Source: PVC group bacterium
GTDB taxonomy: Bacteria; Verrucomicrobiota; Kiritimatiellia; CAIKKV01; PXCX01
Direction: 5' to 3'
Length of the DNA: 5,530 nt
Assembly: GCA_003565195.1 (NCBI GenBank)
Contig: PXCX01000182.1
Location: 1 to 5,530, forward strand
Below the pieces are notes generated by a model, which had not been told where the DNA came from, made no database searches, and saw nothing but the letters and a program-made list of their open reading frames with translations. The position numbers and the translations under genes were made by a program. The stretch's first letter is position 1, and each line of letters starts with the position of its first letter. Positions 1 to 5,518 of this stretch are shown here, one piece after another.

Positions 1-391
1 GAATACGCATCGGTCCTTCGCGGACATGCTCGATGGAGCCCAGCGATACGATGGCGCCGAAATGAGAGTTTTCAAAGGGTAGTTTGCGCAGGTCGCCGGC
101 CACGAATCCGGCGCGCGGCTCGGCGCGCGCGGCGGCGGCGCATAAGCTGGCGCTCCAATCCGTTCCAATACAATCCCAGCCCCGCCGCTGAAACCATATT
201 GCCCAACATCCGGAACCGCAGCCTGCCTCCAGGATGGGGGTATGGCCGGGCAGGTATTGTTCAAAAAGCGGTCGCAACTCGTGCTGGTTGCATGCGGCAA
301 TCCGGCTCTCGATAGGGTTCCGGCTGAATGCCTGTTCGAAAAGATCGCCGACTCCGGTCCTTTCGTCAGTTGTTTGTTTGATGATCGTCAT
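1..391 (-). CDS. Class I SAM-dependent methyltransferase, 3' part cut off by the window edge
   Basis: The visible N-terminal 130 codons read as a Rossmann-fold methyltransferase of the Methyltransf_11/25 type. Motif I is ILEAGCGSG (about residues 53-61), the SAM-binding glycine loop. An acidic residue ends strand 2 in CIGTDWS (D78). GDLRKLPFENSHFGAIVS (about 99-116) is the usual segment in which D100 contacts the adenine, followed by the strand-4 region and SIEHV. The start is the ATG at 391-389. It lies inside the end of the upstream glycosyltransferase gene and overlaps it by 26 bp, which suggests translational coupling; no good Shine-Dalgarno sequence precedes it. Context suggests methylation of a sugar, a glycan end or a lipid-linked intermediate, but the fold alone does not give the substrate. 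The gene continues beyond base 1, so its length and C-terminal domain are unknown. The fold call is firm; the substrate is not known. Confidence 0.88.
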   Translation of the reverse strand, partial: MTIIKQTTDERTGVGDLFEQAFSRNPIESRIAACNQHELRPLFEQYLPGHTPILEAGCGSGCWAIWFQRRGWDCIGTDWSASLCAAAARAEPRAGFVAGDLRKLPFENSHFGAIVSLGSIEHVREGPMRI

Positions 392-1412
392 AAATCTTTG
401 TTTCGCCCATCGCAAACTGGTATACATTCACGCATTCGCGGGCTACACGATCCCAGCTCCAGACCAGTTTTGCGGCAGTTTCCGGTGGCGTGACAACCGG
501 GGATTCGTGAAATTCACGTAATTGACGGTCGAAATTGCGGTGTGGCGGCGGATCGGCAAATCGGATTGTTTGTCCGAGATAGGATGCCGTGTTGCGTAAA
601 TTAGGCGCCATGACTGGTGTTCCAACGGCCATCGCTTCAAGCAAAGTCAGCGGCAGACCTTCGCTGTGACTGGCGAGGAAAATGCCGCGTGCCCCGCGGA
701 ACATGGCGCTTAATCGGCTGCGATCCGTGACCGGTCCCAGCCAGTATACATGGCGGTTGTCCACCAGCGATTCGAATTGCCGTAGATAATCGTCATTATT
801 CGCCGCCGGACCGCCGACGAAATATACCGGCACACCGGTACGCCGGGCTGCTTCGGCTACGGCAACCTGGTTCTTGCGGGGACAAATAAAAGCAGGATAC
901 AACAGACCGTCCAAAGGTTCCGGCGCAATGCTGCGATCGAAAAATTCCCTGGAAACTCCCGGAGGAATAACGAATATTTTTTCCAGGGGCGTTCCCAGCA
1001 TGTGATGTAGGTGTTGACGTTCCGCCGGGTTGAGTACGATAGCGGCATCACAATGACGGTATATTTCCAAACCGAGCGTACCGTACAGGCCCCGACCCAA
1101 AACCCGGGGCAGGAAAGGACGGGCGGCGGCGCGCAAGGCCCGGATCGGCGCCGGCAGCAGGACCCCCTGGGTGAGCAATTCCGTGATCACCAGTTTGCAG
1201 CCTCTTTGGCGCGCCAGTTGCCAATGCTGATCATTCGGCGGGCGTGACCAGTAATGCAGAATGTCCCCCTTAGGAGGCTCGCCTTGGTCGTGATGAAGCC
1301 AACTTACCGATACACCGATGCGTTTTAGGGCCGTCGGTATTTCGCGCAACCTGATCGTGTAGCCGCCGTGCGCCCATGACAGCGGATAATTGACGTAAAA
1401 AAGAGCTTTCAT
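366..1412 (-). CDS. Glycosyltransferase B, GT4-type (GT-B fold), 348 aa
   Basis: This is a retaining GT-B-fold glycosyltransferase that probably transfers a sugar from a nucleotide-sugar donor to a growing glycan at the cytoplasmic face of the membrane. The N-terminal acceptor domain starts MKALFYVNYPLSWAHGGYTI, with a glycine-containing loop (GG 16-17) followed by a helix ending in RIGVSVSWLHHD, the common pattern of the family. The linker has VIPPGVSREFF (148-158). The C-terminal donor domain has R179-K180 in CPRKNQ, matching the usual phosphate-contacting basic residues, and an EX7E motif, E251 to E259, in SHSEGLPLTLLEAMAVGTPV. There is no signal peptide or membrane segment. At 348 aa it is slightly short for GT4 but has both domains. 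The start at 1412 lies 21 bp after glycosyltransferase A, and the 3' end overlaps the methyltransferase by 26 bp, so all three are probably one operon. Donor and acceptor cannot be read from the sequence. Confidence 0.9.
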   Translation of the reverse strand: MKALFYVNYPLSWAHGGYTIRLREIPTALKRIGVSVSWLHHDQGEPPKGDILHYWSRPPNDQHWQLARQRGCKLVITELLTQGVLLPAPIRALRAAARPFLPRVLGRGLYGTLGLEIYRHCDAAIVLNPAERQHLHHMLGTPLEKIFVIPPGVSREFFDRSIAPEPLDGLLYPAFICPRKNQVAVAEAARRTGVPVYFVGGPAANNDDYLRQFESLVDNRHVYWLGPVTDRSRLSAMFRGARGIFLASHSEGLPLTLLEAMAVGTPVMAPNLRNTASYLGQTIRFADPPPHRNFDRQLREFHESPVVTPPETAAKLVWSWDRVARECVNVYQFAMGETKIYDDHQTNN

Positions 1413-1433
1413 AAGGCAATGTCGAATCGGTGT

Positions 1434-2660
1434 TTATATCAATTTATTGATATTATTCAATGCTTTATTTGGTGACGTGATTCGCAGATATTCCTTTGCG
1501 TAGGCTGCCAGAATCGTGTCAGGGGCGAAACGTGAAACGACGGACCGTTGCCCCTGGTTGGCGAGTTCCGCCGTCCGGTCGGGGTGCCGGTATAAATCCA
1601 ATAATGCCGAGGCCATGGCAGCGGGCGATGTTCCGTCGGTTAGAATTCCGGTACGGTTATGTTCGATCAACCAACAGGAACCGGCGGCCTGACGGCTGGC
1701 AAGAATTGGTTTTGCGAAAGATAATGCCTCCAGAACAGGGTTCCCAAATGATTCTTCAATCGAGGGATGCCATACCAAGTCACAATCCCGAAAATTTTCA
1801 AGCAACTCCGTATGCGGACGGAGACCGCGAAATTCCACGCCGGCTTCCAGTCCATGACGTTTTGCCCAGCGTGCCGCATCTCCGTTCGATCCCAAATCCG
1901 GTCCGAATAAACGGTATATGGCACCGGGTGCGTTTTGCCGGAAAACGACGAAAGCCTGAAGCGCTCGCCGGATGTTTTTGAAATGCGCCCAACTGGCGGC
2001 CGACAGGATGACGCATCTTCCGTCGCTGAAAGGATGTTGCCCAATCGGTTGCAATGCCGGACGCGGGAACGGCATGGGATTGCCGATCACGGGAACCGGC
2101 CGCCGGACATGCCGCGCGACGTATTCGGCCACGGGGGGTGAAACGGCTGAAAAATCTCGATGCCGTTGAAACACGATGCGCGCCGCCAGGTAGTGTCCCA
2201 GGAAACGCAATCCTTCATGTTGCAGAATATGGCCTGCGTTATCACGCACGGTTACCAGTGACGGAAGGCCGCTGTCGATCGCTGCCAGGGCGTATTCGTA
2301 GGTCCAGTGCGCATGCAGGCAGGATGCCCGAGTGTTCGCGATGGCGTTAGATAAATGACGACGTTCATGTCGGAAAAAGTCTCGTACTACATGGCGTGGA
2401 CGGCGTGGGCAAATCGTATATTTCAAACCTTCGGTTTGACATACGACCGGTTGTTCCGTCACCGCCAAGCGCGGATCAAGCGTTATGATTTCGGTCGGTA
2501 ACCCGGCATTCAGTCGGGCTTGTGCCAAGGCCACCAACCCGCTGCCGCCCGTTCCGGGCAGCGGTCTTAAACGGTCGCGGGTAGCCCTGTCGAAGCGTCC
2601 GGATATCGATTCGGTTCGGAAAGGACCTAGCAAACAAACGGTTTGATCGGATGCCGGCAT
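1434..2660 (-). CDS. Glycosyltransferase A, GT4-type (GT-B fold), 408 aa
   Basis: This is the first gene of the leftward set and a second retaining GT-B glycosyltransferase, probably acting on the same glycan as its neighbour. The N-terminal domain has a glycine-rich loop, GTGGSGLVALAQARLNAG (36-53), a HAHWTYE segment (116-122) and VTVRDNAGHI (136-145), as in GT4 acceptor domains. The donor domain carries K228 in HFKNIRRAL, RLFGPD (250-255), EFRGL (276-280) and an EX7E motif, E303 to E311, in EESFGNPVLEALSFAKPIL. A C-terminal helical tail returns towards the first domain as in the family. The length is normal. The ATG at 2660-2658 is the first possible start, because an in-frame TAA lies eight codons upstream. 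The nearest GGAG is 14 nt from the ATG, too far for a good ribosome binding site. The two glycosyltransferases differ clearly in sequence, so this is not a recent tandem duplication. Donor and acceptor are unknown. Confidence 0.9.
   Translation of the reverse strand: MPASDQTVCLLGPFRTESISGRFDRATRDRLRPLPGTGGSGLVALAQARLNAGLPTEIITLDPRLAVTEQPVVCQTEGLKYTICPRRPRHVVRDFFRHERRHLSNAIANTRASCLHAHWTYEYALAAIDSGLPSLVTVRDNAGHILQHEGLRFLGHYLAARIVFQRHRDFSAVSPPVAEYVARHVRRPVPVIGNPMPFPRPALQPIGQHPFSDGRCVILSAASWAHFKNIRRALQAFVVFRQNAPGAIYRLFGPDLGSNGDAARWAKRHGLEAGVEFRGLRPHTELLENFRDCDLVWHPSIEESFGNPVLEALSFAKPILASRQAAGSCWLIEHNRTGILTDGTSPAAMASALLDLYRHPDRTAELANQGQRSVVSRFAPDTILAAYAKEYLRITSPNKALNNINKLI
1436..1453. repeat. AT-rich 7-bp inverted repeat at the 3' end of glycosyltransferase A
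   Basis: ATATCAA, a TTTA loop and TTGATAT form a perfect 7-bp inverted repeat overlapping the last codons and stop of glycosyltransferase A. The stem is mostly A-T and has no following T-tract, so it would be a weak hairpin and is unlikely to be a terminator. It could be a weak processing or pausing site between the two glycosyltransferase genes, or chance in an AT-rich gene end. Confidence 0.3.
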
Positions 2661-2786
2661 AAAGGTGGCTACGTCTCCGTATTAGTGTTTTTTTGAGAAC
2701 CACATGTTTGCGGGGATGGCGGTTGTTTGCCCGTGGGATCCCTCCCAAATGTCTTCCGCCTCGCATGCTGCCTTGTAGGAATACCG

Positions 2787-2795
2787 TGTTATAAT
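2787..2795 (+). promoter_or_regulatory. Candidate extended -10 promoter, rightward
   Basis: TG-T-TATAAT at 2787-2795 is a perfect extended -10 element. There is no good -35 at 16-18 bp upstream, which fits extended -10 promoters. Transcription would start near 2802 and give a leader of about 220 nt before the regulator gene. The hexamer physically overlaps the leftward -10 element, so the two could not be bound by polymerase at once. Confidence 0.4.
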
Positions 2796-2819
2796 AGCAC
2801 AAGTTCTTTTTTGAAGCAA
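2791..2819 (-). promoter_or_regulatory. Candidate sigma-70-type promoter for the glycosyltransferase operon
   Basis: Read on the minus strand, TTGCTT (2819-2814) and TATTAT (2796-2791) are separated by exactly 17 bp. The -10 matches five of six consensus bases and the -35 matches three. Transcription would start near 2784, giving a leader of roughly 125 nt before the ATG at 2660. The spacer contains an A-tract. Confidence 0.45.
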
Positions 2820-2878
2820 TTTCTTGTTTAATGTTTTGCCCGAAACTGGCGTGAGATCTGCAGTTGTGGCGATTTGGG

Positions 2879-2906
2879 TTGAATTTTCGGTTGTGGTCGC
2901 TATGAT
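2879..2906 (+). promoter_or_regulatory. Candidate sigma-70-type promoter for the regulator/aminotransferase operon
   Basis: TTGAAT (2879-2884) and TATGAT (2901-2906) are separated by 16 bp, with four and five consensus matches respectively. Transcription would start near 2913, about 110 nt upstream of the regulator ATG. It is a closer alternative to the extended -10 site; both may be used. Confidence 0.4.
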
Positions 2907-2988
2907 ACTTCAAACGCAATTGACCGGTCTGCCTCGACAAGCTATGCCGGCCGTTGCCCGTTGCCAGACAGTCGGGAGGACATAAAGG

Positions 2989-3030
2989 TTGTCTTTGGAT
3001 GAATTGATCAGGAGTACCGATAATGGATGA
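2989..3030 (+). CDS. Possible 13-codon leader peptide overlapping the AsnC-family gene start
   Basis: A strong Shine-Dalgarno-like GGGAGGA (2974-2980) stands 8 nt before a TTG at 2989. That codon opens a short frame, (M)SLDELIRSTDNG, ending at the TGA at 3028-3030. The frame differs from that of the regulator and runs 8 bp past its ATG (3023). If translated, it could couple initiation of the regulator to upstream translation. The start is a TTG, the peptide has no recognisable attenuation signal such as repeated identical amino acid codons, and so short a frame can arise by chance. This is speculative. Confidence 0.22.
   Translation: MSLDELIRSTDNG
3010..3014 (+). promoter_or_regulatory. Ribosome binding site that fixes the regulator start
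   Basis: AGGAG lies 8 nt before the ATG at 3023. An in-frame TGA at 3005-3007 rules out any further upstream start in that frame, so the two together fix the N-terminus. Confidence 0.75.
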
Positions 3031-3502
3031 ATTACTGGAATTACTGTGCCGCAATGCTTTGGAAACGCCGGCCGATCTGGCGCGGATGTTGAATGCCAGC
3101 GAAGACGATATACGTTCTCGAATCAGCGAATATGAAGCCAAAGGGATCATTCGTGGATATCAGGCGATTGTCGATGAAGATTCGCTGGATACCGATACCG
3201 TGAAGGCCGTGGTCGAAATCAAGGTGACCCCTGTGCGCGAAGGTGGGTTCGATCGTACCGCCGCCCGGGTAAGCCGTTTCCACGAGGTTGATTCGCTGTA
3301 CCTTATGTCGGGTACCTACGATTTGCTGGCCATGGTGCGTGGCCGTGACTTGCGCGAAATAGCGACCTTTGTCAGCGCCAAACTGGCCACGCTCGAAGGT
3401 GTGCTTTCGACCGCGACCCATTTCATGCTCAAAGCCTATAAGAAACAAGGCGTCTTAATGGAGGAGCCCCCGTCCGATGAACGACTCCAAGTCAGTCCCT
3501 GA
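3023..3502 (+). CDS. Lrp/AsnC-family transcriptional regulator, 159 aa
   Basis: This is a cytoplasmic DNA-binding regulator of the feast/famine family, which normally forms dimers to octamers and responds to amino acids. Residues about 1-50 form the N-terminal winged helix-turn-helix: TPADLARMLNASEDDIRSRI is the helix-turn-helix core, followed by YEAKGIIRGYQAIVDED, the usual hinge. Residues about 60-140 form the RAM/AsnC ligand-binding domain, with VKAVVEIKVTP as first strand and the family signature MSGTYDLLAMVRG (95-107), then a helix and the strand near STATHFMLKAY. The length is normal, with a short extra acidic and polar tail from about residue 147. The tail encodes the ribosome binding site of the following aminotransferase gene, so its sequence may be constrained by that. 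The gene overlaps the aminotransferase gene by 26 bp. Probable roles are control of its own operon and perhaps the divergent glycosyltransferases. The effector is unknown, probably an amino acid related to the enzyme. Confidence 0.92.
   Translation: MDELLELLCRNALETPADLARMLNASEDDIRSRISEYEAKGIIRGYQAIVDEDSLDTDTVKAVVEIKVTPVREGGFDRTAARVSRFHEVDSLYLMSGTYDLLAMVRGRDLREIATFVSAKLATLEGVLSTATHFMLKAYKKQGVLMEEPPSDERLQVSP
3460..3466 (+). promoter_or_regulatory. Internal ribosome binding site for the aminotransferase
   Basis: GGAGGAG lies within the regulator coding sequence, where it encodes part of the Met-Glu-Glu tail. It ends 10 nt before the ATG at 3477. It is strong and supports that start, with initiation coupled to translation of the regulator. 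Confidence 0.7.
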
Positions 3503-4655
3503 TCGCGTAGCTGACCATTTACGGCGGATCCCCCGATCGGGTATCCGGGATTTTTTCGAGTTGGTCAGTCAGCGCAGCGATATTATCAGTTTAAGTATTG
3601 GCGAACCGGATTTCGTGACGCCGTGGACGGTTCGCGAAGCGGCGATTTTTGCGTTGGATCGCGGCGCCACCAGTTACACGCCCAACATGGGATTACTGAA
3701 ATTGCGGCGTGCCATCGGCGGTTATGTCGACCGCAGTTTCGGTCTTCGCTACGATCCGGAAACCGAAATCCTGATTACTGTCGGGGTTAGCGAAGCGCTT
3801 GATCTGGCGATTCGGGCAGTGGTGAATCCCGGCGACGAAGTGCTCTATCACGAGCCGTGTTACGTGTCATACCGACCGCTGATCGCGATGGCGCACGGCG
3901 TGCCGGTAACGGTGGCCACGTCCCGTGAGAACGGGTTTCGGCTGACGCGTGAAATGCTCGAGGCTCAAACTACATCCCGGACACGTGTGTTGCTGCTTAA
4001 CTTCCCGACCAATCCCACCGGCGCGGCCATGACGCCGACGGAAGTTGCGGAAATCGGCGCGTTCGCGCGCGATCATGACTTGCTGGTCATCAGCGACGAA
4101 ATTTACTCCGAATTAACCTATGACGGTGAACGCGGCTCGATCGCCGCGTGTCCCGGATTGCGCGAACGCACGATCTTTCTGCACGGTTTCTCGAAAGCCT
4201 GGGCCATGACCGGGTTCCGGGTGGGTTATGCTGCGGCGCCGCCCGAATTAACCGAAGCGATGATGAAAATCCATCAGTATACCATGCTGTGCGCGCCGCG
4301 TTTGAGTCAGGAAGCCGCCATCGAAGCCCTGCAATCCGATCGCGATACCGGTATAATGCGCGATGAATACCGTCGCCGCCGCAACTATATCGTATCGGCG
4401 TTAAACGATATCGGATTGGCGTGTCATCAACCCAGCGGCGCATTTTATGTGTTTCCCTGCATCGAAAACACCGGACTCTCGTCACAGGAATTCGCCATGC
4501 GTCTGCTTGAAGAGGAGGACGTCGCCTGTGTGCCCGGCAACGCGTTCGGAGCCAGTGGTGAAGGGTTTTTGCGTTGCTCTTACGCTACCGACTTCGACCA
4601 GATAAAGATTGCCATGGACCGAATGCGCAACTTTGTTGTCCGCTTACTCGCGTGA
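3477..4655 (+). CDS. PLP-dependent class I/II aminotransferase (fold type I), 392 aa
   Basis: The enzyme transfers amino groups between an amino acid and a 2-oxo acid using pyridoxal phosphate, in the cytoplasm. All key aspartate-aminotransferase-fold features are present: SIGEPDFVTP (40-49) at the N-terminal substrate loop, GVSEALDL (103-110) at the phosphate-binding helix, NFPTNPTGA (175-183) with N179 contacting the cofactor ring, SDEIY (206-210) with D207 pairing with the pyridine nitrogen, HGFSKAWAMTGFRVGY (236-251) with Schiff-base K240 and phosphate-contacting R248, and FLRCSYA (364-370) with R366 binding the substrate carboxylate. The length is typical of the aspartate/aromatic (Iγ-like) subgroup. 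An aspartate, aromatic or alanine/branched-chain preference cannot be decided by eye. The partner AsnC-type gene suggests amino-acid-responsive control. The start at 3477 is supported by the strong GGAGGAG inside the upstream gene. The enzyme looks intact and active. Confidence 0.93.
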   Translation: MNDSKSVPDRVADHLRRIPRSGIRDFFELVSQRSDIISLSIGEPDFVTPWTVREAAIFALDRGATSYTPNMGLLKLRRAIGGYVDRSFGLRYDPETEILITVGVSEALDLAIRAVVNPGDEVLYHEPCYVSYRPLIAMAHGVPVTVATSRENGFRLTREMLEAQTTSRTRVLLLNFPTNPTGAAMTPTEVAEIGAFARDHDLLVISDEIYSELTYDGERGSIAACPGLRERTIFLHGFSKAWAMTGFRVGYAAAPPELTEAMMKIHQYTMLCAPRLSQEAAIEALQSDRDTGIMRDEYRRRRNYIVSALNDIGLACHQPSGAFYVFPCIENTGLSSQEFAMRLLEEEDVACVPGNAFGASGEGFLRCSYATDFDQIKIAMDRMRNFVVRLLA

Positions 4656-4689
4656 TCTCCTCTGGGAGAGGTCCGGGGTGAGGGTTGGC
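4656..4689. repeat. G-rich REP-like palindromic fragment in the convergent gap
   Basis: Directly after the aminotransferase stop comes a short hairpin: CCTCT-GGG-AGAGG (4659-4671), or alternatively TCTCC-TCTG-GGAGA (4656-4669). It is followed by TCCGGGGTGAGGGTTGG. Motifs of the form GGGAGAGG...GGGGTGAGGG are, from memory, common interspersed intergenic repeats in many bacterial genomes. The position between convergent genes is typical of such elements. No T-tract follows, so it is not a classical terminator, though it may impede transcription or stabilise mRNA ends. Confidence 0.5.
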
Positions 4690-4696
4690 GAAGCCA

Positions 4697-5518
4697 TTAC
4701 ACCATTTGCATTGTGCCCTTGCTGAAGCCGATGTCCAACGCGATCAACATGGCGCCCTGTTTGCGGTCCAGGTCGCCTGTAATCGATTCAATCCCCCGGA
4801 TGATGGCGGATAAACGGTTTTCCGGTACTGTCACCAATAGGGTGCGACTGTGGTTTTTTTGTTCGTTCATGAATCCGATATAACTGGCGAATAACGGCAT
4901 TTTTGATATGTACTGGCCCATGCCGGCAGAATCAATGATCGTGGCGCCGTCCAAACCGGCTTCCAGGAAATAATCCAGAATATCATAAAAATAATCGTCT
5001 TCGTAAAGGATCACAATCAACAGCTTGTTTTTTTCCTGGCGGCGCGGTTGCTCATCCGTGGGTAATTTTCTTAGAAACGCTTCGCACAGCGCCGACGGGC
5101 TGCGGGCCGCAAGCAGTTCGCGCGTAATATTGGAATGCGAAATGATGTTTGAAATGGTGGCGAGAATTTTCAAATGATCGCGCACGCGTTCCTCTGGACC
5201 GAGCAGGACGAAAAATATCCGTACTTTTTTGCTGTCCAAGGCATTGAAAGCAATTGCTTTGCGCGTGGTTACGATAAAAAAAATGAAATCCGATGCCCGC
5301 TCGAAGCGCGCATGCGGGATGGCGATACCGCCGCCGAATCCCGTGCTGCCCTGCTGTTCGCGCGCCAGTAATTTGGCGGCGATCTCCGTTTGCGGGATAT
5401 CACGTACGGCGGGCAATTGCGCCGCAATCCGCGCGATTTCCGTGAACAGTTCATCACTTGTTGTGGCCGGCAGATTGACGGCGCACGCCGATTCCCGGGT
5501 GATATCGAAAAAATTCAT
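4697..5518 (-). CDS. PTS EIIA (PtsN/fructose-type) domain fused to a C-terminal PII-like domain, 273 aa
   Basis: Residues about 1-150 form a PTS_EIIA_2 domain. The phospho-acceptor is H69 in GFGGGIAIPHAR (60-71), and KVRIFFVLLGPEERVRDHLKIL (98-119) matches the second conserved block of PtsN-like proteins. After a charged linker (about 152-164), residues 165-273 show the PII ferredoxin-like order: strand KLLIVILYE, a helix, strand DGATIIDSAGMG (190-201), a loop replacing the T-loop (about 202-224), strand RTLLVTVPEN, helix RLSAIIRGIESITG, and strand GAMLIALDI. The canonical PII B-loop and uridylylated tyrosine context are not evident, so this is a divergent PII-like protein. There is no membrane segment; it is probably cytosolic. 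A regulatory role, with HPr-type phosphorylation at H69 and ligand sensing by the PII-like part, is inference. The start at 5518 fits the family N-terminus, but only 12 bases upstream are visible and they hold no in-frame stop or good ribosome binding site. Confidence 0.82.
   Translation of the reverse strand: MNFFDITRESACAVNLPATTSDELFTEIARIAAQLPAVRDIPQTEIAAKLLAREQQGSTGFGGGIAIPHARFERASDFIFFIVTTRKAIAFNALDSKKVRIFFVLLGPEERVRDHLKILATISNIISHSNITRELLAARSPSALCEAFLRKLPTDEQPRRQEKNKLLIVILYEDDYFYDILDYFLEAGLDGATIIDSAGMGQYISKMPLFASYIGFMNEQKNHSRTLLVTVPENRLSAIIRGIESITGDLDRKQGAMLIALDIGFSKGTMQMV

Larger units (their letters stand above)
2661..3022. other. Divergent intergenic control region
   Basis: These 362 bases separate the leftward glycosyltransferase set from the rightward regulator/aminotransferase pair. 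The stretch is locally AT-rich around 2780-2835. It holds the promoter candidates and the possible leader ORF listed separately. I see no tRNA, recognisable riboswitch or rho-independent terminator. A small hairpin, TGGGA-TCCC-TCCCA at 2734-2747, lies in the presumed 5' leader of the glycosyltransferase transcript, but it is short. AsnC-family proteins often regulate their own promoter and divergent neighbours, so operators are expected here, but no clear Lrp-like palindrome is visible. Confidence 0.7.

Noticed and set aside
111..142. GC-only stretch with gcgcgcg-type inverted repeats
   Set aside because: It encodes an Ala/Arg-rich helix in the methyltransferase (AAAARAEPRA), so codon composition explains it without a structural element.
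1496..1981. 161-aa plus-strand frame opposite glycosyltransferase A
   Set aside because: It is antisense to a conserved glycosyltransferase donor domain, has low-complexity basic composition and no start signals.
2734..2747. Short hairpin TGGGA-TCCC-TCCCA in the glycosyltransferase leader as a terminator or riboswitch
   Set aside because: It has only five base pairs, no T-tract in either direction and no surrounding conserved riboswitch pattern.
2964..2998. Possible stem between CCAGACA and TGTCTTTGG upstream of the regulator
   Set aside because: It needs a 2-nt bulge and a loop of about 19 nt and is too weak to call an attenuator. It does enclose the leader Shine-Dalgarno-like site, so folding it computationally may still be worthwhile.
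2476..3150. Long minus-strand frame crossing the divergent promoter region
   Set aside because: It overlaps glycosyltransferase A and the regulator start in other frames, is rich in Arg, His and Ser with no domain pattern, and has no ribosome binding site. It is a shadow of the real genes.
3041..3448. 135-aa minus-strand frame opposite the AsnC-family gene
   Set aside because: It lies entirely antisense to a clearly recognised protein and shows no family motifs.
4090..4485. 131-aa minus-strand frame opposite the aminotransferase
   Set aside because: It is arginine-rich out-of-frame translation of the conserved aminotransferase core and shows no protein family.
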